Assembly (NCBI GenBank): GCA_046728115.1
Contig: JBKPDW010000609.1
Coordinates: 1 to 10,439, forward strand
Direction: 5' to 3'
From: CAVSWN01 sp046728115
Lineage (GTDB): Bacteria > Acidobacteriota > Vicinamibacteria > Vicinamibacterales > CAVVIG01
Length of the DNA: 10,439 bases
This document shows, in pieces, positions 1 through 5,773 of the stretch; within the stretch, counting starts at the first letter, position 1; every line of letters starts with the position of its first letter. The notes under the pieces are model-generated. The model saw only the letters and a list, made by a program, of their open reading frames with translations, was not told the DNA's origin and made no database searches. Position numbers and translations under genes: made by a program.

Positions 1-98
1 CGACAGCGGCTCTCATCAGGGAACGGTCGTGGGGGCGGCGGGTCTATTCTAATCTCAGAACGTTCGGGGAGCCCTCCGTCGACCGCACGCATTCCTTC
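1..98. other. Region downstream of the molybdenum hydroxylase operon
   Basis: No gene can be firmly called here. On the minus strand an ATG at 92-90 lies 6 bases after the stop of the FAD subunit and opens a frame that stays open to the window edge (about 30 codons, beginning MRAVDGGLPE). The purine-rich AAGGA next to it touches the ATG directly, which is too close for a normal ribosome binding site, and the short peptide resembles nothing I recognise. It could be the start of a fourth operon gene or simply trailing sequence. Confidence 0.25.
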
Positions 99-932
99 TC
101 AGCCGGTTCTTTTGACAGGCGCCAGCATCCGCGCCAACAGATTCGCCGCCACCTGTCGTCGATAGTCAGCGCTCGAACGGATGTCGTCGATTGGCGCGAT
201 CTCCGACATGAGCGTCCGTTGGGCTTCTTCGATTGACGCCCCCCGTGAAAGCGCGGCTTCGGTCTGCGTCGCGCGCACGACGACAGGGGCCACGCTGCCG
301 AGCGCGATGCGCGTGGCGCCATCGTGGACGACACCGGCCATCACAACCTTGGAAATCGCCTGAGCGGCCCGTGTCCCGACCTTGCGGAACCATTGGCGGC
401 CGCGGATCGCGGAAATCTCGAACCCCACGATCAATTCATCGTCGCGCCGTACTGTCCGGCGATATCCGGTGTAGAAGGCAGTAAAGGGAACGCGACGCTC
501 GCCGGCGGAGTTTTGCAACACGACAGTGGCTTCGGCCGCCAACAGAACCGGCAACGTATCGCCGGCCGGCGAGGCATTTGCCACGTTGCCGCCGATCGTG
601 CCGCGATTCTGAATCTGCACGCCACCCACCTCCCGCGCAGCCGCCGCCAGCATCGGAAGGCGTTTGCGGACAAGCGGCGATTGGATGAGGTCGCTGTGCG
701 TGGCCATGGCGCCAATCCACAGCGCCTCGCCGCGCATCCTGATGCTGCGGAGTCCTTCCAACCGCCAGAGATCGAGGAATCGCTGATCCTTCAACGTCCC
801 GAAATTGAGCGACACATACAGATCGGTGCAGCCCGCCATCGGTGTCAGCGTCGCCTCGTCGCGCAATATCTTCAGCGCGTCCGATAGAGACTTCGGTTCG
901 AGAAGCTGTCGGTGGCCGATCGCAGCGTTCAT
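99..932 (-). CDS. FAD-binding subunit of a xanthine dehydrogenase-family molybdenum hydroxylase
   Basis: Medium (FAD) subunit of a three-subunit molybdenum hydroxylase. It passes electrons from the iron-sulfur subunit through FAD to the final acceptor, in the cytoplasm. The protein is 277 aa, normal for the family. The N-terminal PCMH-type FAD-binding domain shows AGCTDL at residues 33-38 (family AGGTDL) and TIGGNVANASPAGD at 112-125, the classic FAD pyrophosphate loop. The C-terminal CO-dehydrogenase-flavoprotein-type domain contains KVGTRAAQAISKV (184-196) and PIDDIRSSADYR near 247-258. I chose the ATG at 932, which begins MNAAIGHRQLLEP; a TTG three codons upstream (941) is also in frame. 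Neither has a clear ribosome binding site. It is the last identified gene of the operon, 47 bases after the 2Fe-2S subunit gene, and corresponds to E. coli XdhB. The family call is firm; the substrate is set by the large subunit. Confidence 0.93.
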   Translation of the reverse strand: MNAAIGHRQLLEPKSLSDALKILRDEATLTPMAGCTDLYVSLNFGTLKDQRFLDLWRLEGLRSIRMRGEALWIGAMATHSDLIQSPLVRKRLPMLAAAAREVGGVQIQNRGTIGGNVANASPAGDTLPVLLAAEATVVLQNSAGERRVPFTAFYTGYRRTVRRDDELIVGFEISAIRGRQWFRKVGTRAAQAISKVVMAGVVHDGATRIALGSVAPVVVRATQTEAALSRGASIEEAQRTLMSEIAPIDDIRSSADYRRQVAANLLARMLAPVKRTG

Positions 933-950
933 TGTCAGCAACTAAATCGG

Positions 951-1015
951 CCACGAAAGCACGACACCACAAAACGAGGTCATCTCCTCCTCGTCTTTCG
1001 TGTTCTTGTGTGTGA
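951..1015. repeat. Inverted pair of degenerate CACGAAAG-type short repeats
   Basis: Two runs of roughly 8-bp units face each other. The left run reads CACGAAAG, CACGACAC, CACAAAAC; the right run is the same kind of sequence on the other strand. CACGAAAG at 952-959 is the exact inverse of CTTTCGTG at 995-1002, and ACGAGG at 974-979 the inverse of CCTCGT at 989-994. Together they allow an imperfect hairpin with a 9-base loop. The stop codon of the 2Fe-2S subunit gene (980-982) lies in that loop, and the right arm encodes the subunit's basic tail. Confidence 0.6.
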
Positions 1016-1456
1016 CTGGCCGCTCTTGCTTTTCCCGGCCTGTTGAATCGATCGATAAATTGCCTGGTAGCCGGTGCACCGGCACAGATTGCCCGCCAAT
1101 CCGATGCGGATCTCGTCGAGCGTGGGATGGCGGCCCAGCGTGATGGCGGTCATGATCATTCCCGGCGTGCAGATGCCGCATTGCGCTCCGCCGTGTTCGA
1201 CGAAGGCTCGCTGCAGGCGATGCCGGCCGCCGAGGCCTTCAATCGTCGTCACACGCGTGCCTGCGGCATGTGCGATGGGAACGAGGCAGGAGTTCACGGG
1301 CACGCCGTCGACCAGCACCGTGCAGGCGCCACACTCCCCTTCGCCGCACCCTTCCTTCGTCCCCGTCAAGGCACAATCTTCACGCAGCACGTCGAGCAGA
1401 CGCTTGAGCGGATGGACGTCGATGTGGGTCCGCTTTCCGTTTACGGTGAAGTTCAT
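980..1456 (-). CDS. 2Fe-2S iron-sulfur subunit of a xanthine dehydrogenase-family molybdenum hydroxylase
   Basis: Small subunit carrying two [2Fe-2S] clusters that relay electrons from the molybdenum centre to FAD; equivalent to E. coli XdhC and CoxS-type proteins. All eight cysteines are visible. The plant-type cluster uses Cys37, Cys42, Cys45 (GCGEGECGAC) and Cys57. The alpha-helical cluster uses Cys93 and Cys96 (CGICTPG) plus Cys125 and Cys127 (CRCTGY). The 158-aa length is near normal, but the last 15-20 residues form an odd basic tail (ending SHTRTRKTRRR) encoded by a CACGAAAG-type repeat rather than by the conserved domain. The ATG at 1456 lies 10 bases after the stop of the large subunit gene. 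The only upstream sequence is a heptamer repeat with no good ribosome binding site, so translation probably depends on coupling to the upstream gene. Confidence 0.95.
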   Translation of the reverse strand: MNFTVNGKRTHIDVHPLKRLLDVLREDCALTGTKEGCGEGECGACTVLVDGVPVNSCLVPIAHAAGTRVTTIEGLGGRHRLQRAFVEHGGAQCGICTPGMIMTAITLGRHPTLDEIRIGLAGNLCRCTGYQAIYRSIQQAGKSKSGQSHTRTRKTRRR

Positions 1457-1461
1457 GTCTC

Positions 1462-1489
1462 TGACTTCAGACTTCTGACTTGCGACTTC
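1462..1489. repeat. Heptamer tandem array (4 units, consensus NGACTTC)
   Basis: Four contiguous 7-bp units on the plus strand: TGACTTC (1462-1468), AGACTTC (1469-1475), TGACTTG (1476-1482) and CGACTTC (1483-1489). Read on the minus strand they are GAAGTC-type units. The array supplies the last codons (GSRKSEV) and the TGA stop of the molybdenum subunit gene, and reaches to within 6 bases of the start codon of the 2Fe-2S subunit gene. Confidence 0.85.
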
Positions 1490-3614
1490 CGTTCATAATT
1501 CGTTCTGGAGTAGCGGGTATCTGACGCAGGTCGAATCCCGCATGACGCAGGGCATTCACCACAGCGGGAGCCGGACCATCGATTGGCATCTCCCCGACGC
1601 CCTTTGCGCCGAAGGGTCCATGCTGGTACGGGTTCTCGACGATGACCACATTCATTCTCGGCGTGTCGAGGGTCGTCGGAATGATGTAGTTGGTGAGCTG
1701 CGCGTTCGCCATTACGCCGTTCCGCATCACGACGTCCTCGAGCAGCGCATAGCCCAGCCCCTGCGCGCTCCCGCCCTCGATCTGGCCGGACGCGAGCACC
1801 GGATGAATGGCCTTGCCGATCTCGTGGACAGTAGTGAACTCGATCGGCCTCACCTCGCAGGTATCCGCGTCCACCTCGACTTCGACCACGTCGCACGCCC
1901 ATCCGTACGTCCCGTACGCATCGCCGCGATAGCGTGCATCGTCCCACGACATATCGTCTGGCCGTTCGTATTCTTTCGTGATGACCATCGGCCCGTGCTT
2001 CCTCAAATACTGGCGCGGCGTCAGATCGCCGAGACGGGCGCGCATCTCGCGCGCACACTGCTGCAGAATGCGGCCGACGATCATGCACGTACGCGATGCG
2101 ACGGTCGGACCGCTGTCCGGCACTTCGACAGTGTCGGCAGCGTTCACTTCGACGGCGTCGTAGGGGAGACCAAGCGTATCCGCCACGATCTGGGCATGCA
2201 TCGTACGCGTGCCCTGTCCGATCTCCGTGCTGGCAACCAGGATCCGCACCCCGCGTTCGGTGAGCGCCAGGGACGCTTTCGACGCCAGCTTTACTTCGCC
2301 GCTCCCGGTGAAGCCGGAACCGTGAAAGAAAAGGGAGAGGCCGATGCCCGAGCGGAGGCGGGACAGGATGGCCCTGCGAGACAACTTTCGTCGCTTGCGT
2401 TTGAAATCCGTCCGTCTTACCGCCTCGCGCAGCACGGTCAACGCGCTGCAGTCCTTGCCGAGCACCTGGCCCGTGGCCGTCGTGTCGCCCGGGCGAAACG
2501 CGTTGATTTCGCGGATGCGAACCGGGTCGAGGCCGAGCCGCTCGGCAATGCGGTCCATGTGCACTTCCGCCGCAAACTGGGTCTGCGGCGCGCCAAACCC
2601 ACGAAACGCACCGTTGGGCGGCGTATTGGTCATCATCGCGCGACCGCGTATGCGGACGTGATCGCAGCGGTACGGACCGCTGGCGTGAATCATGCCCCGC
2701 GACAGGACCACCGCGCTGAGCGTGGCGTACGCGCCGCCATCGAGCACCGCGTCGATATCGATCGCGGTCAGCCGGCCGGCTCGCGTGACTCCAGTTCGAT
2801 GCCGCACGATGGCCGGGTGTCGCTTCGTGGTGGCCACCATGTCTTCGACGCGGTCGTAGACGAGTTTGACGGGCCGGCCAGCTTTTCGGGCGAGAAGTGC
2901 CGCGTGGCAGGCGATCATCGACGGGTATTCTTCCTTGCCGCCGAATCCTCCGCCCGTTTCCGTCTGGACGACTCGAACCCTGCCGTCGCTCACTCCGAGA
3001 AGCACCTTGAGCGCGCGATGCACGTAGTACGGACACTGCATCGATCCGTACACGGTCATCATGCCGTCGAGAGTCGGCACGGCAATGACACCGTTTGTTT
3101 CGATGTACAGCTGCTCTTGATGGCCGCAGCGGTATTCGCCTTCGACAATCACGTCCGCCGCGGCGAAACCGCGATCGACGTCGCCTTTTTCGATCGTGAT
3201 GTTCTTGAACGACACCGATGACGACTCCGGATCGTAGTTTGGCGTCGTCTCCCGGTAGTCGATCTGCACGTTGGCCGCGAAAAGCGCCTCGCGATTTTCG
3301 TGAGCGATGAGGGCAATCGGCTCGGCAACATGCCTGATCTCGCGTTCGGCAAGGCACGGCTGATCGTCGTCGATGAGCGCGACGATGTTGCGTCCGGGAA
3401 TGTCGCGATGGTCCACCCACGTGAAATCCGTCGCCGCGAAACATGGTGTGACGCTGACGAGCGACCCGGCGGGAATCGTCGAACGGATCGTTCGCCCGTA
3501 CAGCATGCCCGGGAACGAGAGGTCGTCGATGTAGCAGGCGGCGCCTGTGACCTTCTCGATGCCCTCCTTGCGAAGCACGTTGCGACCAACGGAACGGACG
3601 ACGCGCCTGGGCAT
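1467..3614 (-). CDS. xdhA: Molybdopterin-binding catalytic subunit, probable xanthine dehydrogenase
   Basis: Catalytic subunit that binds the molybdenum cofactor and hydroxylates the substrate. The 715 residues cover the N-terminal a/b hammerhead domain (about 18-125) and the Mo-cofactor domains. Visible motifs are HQEQLYIETNG (165-175), GGGFGGKE (221-228), FRGFGAPQ (337-344), EIGQGTRT (464-471) and GAKGVGE (669-675), where Glu675 is the catalytic base. By spacing from these motifs, Gln166, Glu228, Arg306, Phe340 and Glu675 match bovine xanthine oxidase Gln767, Glu802, Arg880, Phe914 and Glu1261. Glu802 and Arg880 orient the purine and are replaced in aldehyde oxidases. The Mo-Cu cysteine loop of CO dehydrogenase is absent. 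The ATG at 3614 is preceded by a TATAAT box only 6 bases away. The final residues GSRKSEV and the stop come from a heptamer repeat. The family is certain; xanthine as substrate is inferred from these residues. Confidence 0.9.
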   Translation of the reverse strand: MPRRVVRSVGRNVLRKEGIEKVTGAACYIDDLSFPGMLYGRTIRSTIPAGSLVSVTPCFAATDFTWVDHRDIPGRNIVALIDDDQPCLAEREIRHVAEPIALIAHENREALFAANVQIDYRETTPNYDPESSSVSFKNITIEKGDVDRGFAAADVIVEGEYRCGHQEQLYIETNGVIAVPTLDGMMTVYGSMQCPYYVHRALKVLLGVSDGRVRVVQTETGGGFGGKEEYPSMIACHAALLARKAGRPVKLVYDRVEDMVATTKRHPAIVRHRTGVTRAGRLTAIDIDAVLDGGAYATLSAVVLSRGMIHASGPYRCDHVRIRGRAMMTNTPPNGAFRGFGAPQTQFAAEVHMDRIAERLGLDPVRIREINAFRPGDTTATGQVLGKDCSALTVLREAVRRTDFKRKRRKLSRRAILSRLRSGIGLSLFFHGSGFTGSGEVKLASKASLALTERGVRILVASTEIGQGTRTMHAQIVADTLGLPYDAVEVNAADTVEVPDSGPTVASRTCMIVGRILQQCAREMRARLGDLTPRQYLRKHGPMVITKEYERPDDMSWDDARYRGDAYGTYGWACDVVEVEVDADTCEVRPIEFTTVHEIGKAIHPVLASGQIEGGSAQGLGYALLEDVVMRNGVMANAQLTNYIIPTTLDTPRMNVVIVENPYQHGPFGAKGVGEMPIDGPAPAVVNALRHAGFDLRQIPATPERIMNGSRKSEV

Positions 3615-3620
3615 CGCCGG

Positions 3621-3626
3621 ATTATA
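3621..3626 (-). promoter_or_regulatory. Perfect TATAAT -10 box just before the xdhA start
   Basis: The minus strand reads TATAAT, then 6 bases (CCGGCG), then the ATG of the molybdenum subunit gene. If this is a sigma70-type -10 box, transcription would begin at or next to the start codon, giving a leaderless or nearly leaderless mRNA. No convincing -35 hexamer is seen at 16-18 bases spacing, so the call rests on the -10 alone. Confidence 0.35.
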
Positions 3627-3650
3627 CGAAAAAGGCGCCGTACCGCTTTC

Positions 3651-4721
3651 TCAGGCGGCGCGGCGATGCCGTTCGATGATGCCGATGATAGAGATTTCCT
3701 CGACGCTCAACGAGCAGCGCGAGGTCGCACGCGGCGCGCGCACGGAGGTCGTCCGAATCGTCATGCCGTCGAAATACGCATTCAGGACTGCCGGATGGAT
3801 GTAACACTTGCGGCAGACCGCTTTAGTATTGCCAAGGCGCTTTGCAACCGATTCGACGGCGCCCGCGACATTCCGCTTCGCATGCCCGAGGGATCGAAAG
3901 GAGGCGACGTCTGCCAGCGCCTTCGCCGCAAGTACCGTCCCTGCCCACGTTCGGAAATCCTTGGCCGTGAAATCCTGGCCGCTGATCTCACGAAGATAAG
4001 CGTTCACGTCCGCCGAATCGATGATTTGTCGTTGTCCGTCGACATCGACGTATTGGAAGAGCTCGTAGCCCGGAAGATCTCGACACGCCTTGACGATCCG
4101 CGCCAGACGCGCATCGCGGAGATCGATCGCGTGCTCGATCCGGCTCTTCCCGCGGAACTCGAATCGCACGGTCGCGCCGCGCACGGTCGCGTGGCGATCG
4201 CGCATCGTCGTGAGGCCAATCGATCCGTTGTCGCGAGCATATTCTTCGTTGCCGACACGAATCAGAGTCTTCTCCAGCAACTGGACGACAGTCGCGAGCA
4301 CCTTCTCGCGCGGCAACCCGTTCTTTCGAAGGTCGGCAGCGGCGCGAGCGCGAATGCGTGGGAGCGCCTCGGCAAAGGCGATCAAGCGTCCGTACTTCAC
4401 CTCGTCCCGCACCTCGCGCCAACGCGCATGGTACCGATACTGTTTGCGTCCGCGCGCATCACGTCCCGTGGCCTGCAGGTGACCCCGCGCGTCGGGGCAG
4501 ATCCAGACGTCGGTCCACGCCGGCGGGATGACCAACGCCTTGATGCGCTGCAGCTCAGCGCGGTCCGACACCGTACGGCCCTGGGCATCCACGTACCGGA
4601 AGCGATTGTGACGGCCGATGCGTCGGATGCCGGCGGTGTGCCGGTCGTTGACATATCGCAGACCGGCGGCCTTGGCCGATTCCGTCGGTGGCCACGTCGC
4701 GTGGCCCTTACGGGCGCTCAT
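3651..4721 (-). CDS. DNA topoisomerase IB (bacterial, poxvirus-like)
   Basis: Relaxes supercoiled DNA by transient single-strand cleavage through a 3'-phosphotyrosine link. The protein is 356 aa from the ATG at 4721, normal for the bacterial family. The N-terminal domain includes LQATGRDARGRKQYRYH (82-98); the catalytic domain includes LIRVGNEEYARDNGS and DFTAKDFRTWAGT. The full catalytic set is present: Arg155, Lys192 (FRGKS), Arg257 (DFRTW), Asn298 (LGNT) and Tyr307 (CRKCYIHP). The spacings of 37, 65, 41 and 9 residues equal those of the Deinococcus radiodurans enzyme as I recall it (Arg137, Lys174, Arg239, Asn280, Tyr289). An in-frame TTG at 4739 would add six residues; I prefer the ATG, which has a GGGAG just upstream although the spacing is short. 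The gene is divergent from the deacylase pseudogene and lies 36 bases upstream of the xdh operon on the same strand, so read-through is possible. No functional link to the hydroxylase is evident. Confidence 0.95.
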   Translation of the reverse strand: MSARKGHATWPPTESAKAAGLRYVNDRHTAGIRRIGRHNRFRYVDAQGRTVSDRAELQRIKALVIPPAWTDVWICPDARGHLQATGRDARGRKQYRYHARWREVRDEVKYGRLIAFAEALPRIRARAAADLRKNGLPREKVLATVVQLLEKTLIRVGNEEYARDNGSIGLTTMRDRHATVRGATVRFEFRGKSRIEHAIDLRDARLARIVKACRDLPGYELFQYVDVDGQRQIIDSADVNAYLREISGQDFTAKDFRTWAGTVLAAKALADVASFRSLGHAKRNVAGAVESVAKRLGNTKAVCRKCYIHPAVLNAYFDGMTIRTTSVRAPRATSRCSLSVEEISIIGIIERHRRAA

Positions 4722-4792
4722 ACGCTCCCGTTTCAGCAAGAACGTTGCCGAGCCCGGGCCTGCTGCTCGTGCCTCTGCCGTAAGATGGAACC

Positions 4793-5410
4793 GTGAAAAC
4801 CGTCTTCATCGCCTCGATCGCCGTTGTCCTTACCATTGTCGCCGCGCCCGGCACCATCGCTTTCACACAAACGCAAGCGGTGCGCTACGACGTGCTGATC
4901 CGTAACGGCCGCGTTCTCGACGGCACACTGGCGAAAGTGGTCGGCGACTTGGGCGGCGTATACGAGAGTCACATCAGGGACGAGGCGGATTACGGCGTCG
5001 GTGCGATAGCTGCCGTCGAGGAAGTGATTCGGATTTCAGAAGAGGGCCATCTGCCCGGAATCGTGGCGCACATGAAGGCGCTCGGTCCTGCGAGCTGGCG
5101 CCGATCGAATCGCGAACGGCGAGTCGATCCGTCCCCCGCTCGTTGACGTACACATGAATCTTGAATGCAAATGATGACAAGCCTTCGCTTCCGTCTTTGG
5201 ATTGAAGGACCGCGGCACGCTGCGCCCCGGCGCGTGGGCGGAGATCCTCGTGTTCGATCCGGCGAAAGTGCGCGACGCCGCTACGTATCTCGAACCACAT
5301 CAGTTGTCCGAGGGGATGTCGTACGTGCTCGTGAACGGTATCATCGAGAAGGACGCCGATGCGTGGACCGGCAAGCTTGGCGGCGGCGCGTCACACCCGA
5401 TCGTCGATAG
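4793..5410 (+). pseudogene. Decayed secreted N-acyl-D-amino-acid deacylase (amidohydrolase family)
   Basis: Three pieces of one amidohydrolase survive in order. Piece 1 (from the GTG at 4793) is a signal peptide (MKTVFIASIAVVLTIVAAPG) plus the opening YDVLIRNGRVLDGT. Piece 2 follows after an in-frame gap and includes LGGVYESHIRDEADYG and GIVAHMKALGPASW (to 5098), the mid-protein region with two metal-ligand histidines. Piece 3 (about 5165-5395) is the C-terminus MTSL / ASVFGLKDRGTLRPGAW ... VLVNG. About 190 residues, including the N-terminal HxH metal site, are missing at the first join and roughly 140 at the second; both figures are estimates from family length. The linker at 5099-5164 has in-frame stops at 5144 and 5162. 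A two-base loss near 5186, where a proline codon is expected, puts piece 3 in another frame. It cannot encode an active enzyme. The C-terminal frame runs without a stop into the next ORF. Confidence 0.85.
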
Positions 5411-5414
5411 GAGG
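5409..5414 (+). promoter_or_regulatory. Strong ribosome binding site AGGAGG
   Basis: A perfect AGGAGG followed by six bases and a GTG at 5421. It fixes the start of the following small ORF and separates it from the deacylase remnant that is open in the same frame upstream. Confidence 0.7.
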
Positions 5415-5420
5415 CACGGC

Positions 5421-5759
5421 GTGTCGATCATCCTGAACCTGCTGATCGCGATTGCGCAGCCGGCTATGCAGGCTGCGGCGTTGTCGGGACGCGTGACCGC
5501 AGAAGGTACCAACGCTCCACTCGCCGACGTGCGTGTCATGTTATTTCCAGCGAGTGGACAACCTGGTCCGATGGGGCCGCCGCCGCAGGCGGTCACCGAT
5601 CAGGACGGCCGTTTCACATTCAGCGGCCTGACGCCTGGCGACTATCGGCTCGACGCACGGAAAACGGGTTACGTCGACCTGATCTGGCAGCTCTTGAACC
5701 TATTCGAGCTCACACCTGAGGGTCGCGGCACAAGCTGGTACCCGCGGCTCAGCTCCTGA
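5421..5759 (+). CDS. Truncated carboxypeptidase-regulatory-like domain protein
   Basis: Encodes 112 aa. After a hydrophobic N-terminal stretch (VSIILNLLIAIAQPAMQAAA, possibly a signal peptide without the usual positive charge) comes one carboxypeptidase-regulatory-like beta-sandwich: LSGRVTAEGTNAPLADVRV (residues 21-39), then TDQDGRFTFSGLTPGDYRLD and ARKTGY. Such domains normally sit at the front of much longer secreted proteins. Here the recognisable part ends at KTGY, and the last 27 or so residues (VDLIWQLLNLFELTPEG onward) do not look like the family, so the 3' part has probably been lost and replaced by unrelated sequence. The GTG start is supported by a perfect AGGAGG six bases upstream. 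The same frame is open further upstream, but that part is the C-terminus of the deacylase remnant. The stop lies 14 bases before glcF. It may be expressed as a small secreted domain, or it may be a second pseudogene. Confidence 0.6.
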   Translation: MSIILNLLIAIAQPAMQAAALSGRVTAEGTNAPLADVRVMLFPASGQPGPMGPPPQAVTDQDGRFTFSGLTPGDYRLDARKTGYVDLIWQLLNLFELTPEGRGTSWYPRLSS

Positions 5760-5773
5760 AAGCCAGGCGAACG

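Noticed and set aside
1467..3614. Reading the operon as a form I carbon monoxide dehydrogenase (coxMSL-like).
   Set aside because: The cysteine-containing Mo-Cu active-site loop of CoxL is absent. The equivalent position reads FRGFGAPQ, as in xanthine dehydrogenases.
3651..4721. Asparagine in place of the poxvirus active-site histidine in topoisomerase IB, suspected as an inactivating change.
   Set aside because: Asparagine is the normal residue in bacterial enzymes of this family (Asn280 in Deinococcus), so the catalytic set is complete.
4781..4786. TAAGAT six bases before the GTG of the deacylase remnant as a second leaderless-type promoter.
   Set aside because: It matches the -10 consensus at only four of six positions, has no -35 partner and precedes a pseudogene.
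1542..4796. Long plus-strand frames opposite the molybdenum subunit and topoisomerase IB genes.
   Set aside because: The minus-strand proteins carry complete catalytic motifs over the same stretch; the plus-strand translations have none.
4974..5300. A 108-codon minus-strand frame across the deacylase remnant, including a plausible-looking stretch around 5100-5180.
   Set aside because: Most of it is antisense to recognisable amidohydrolase pieces. The remaining 66 bases (5099-5164) are too short to support a gene in either direction.
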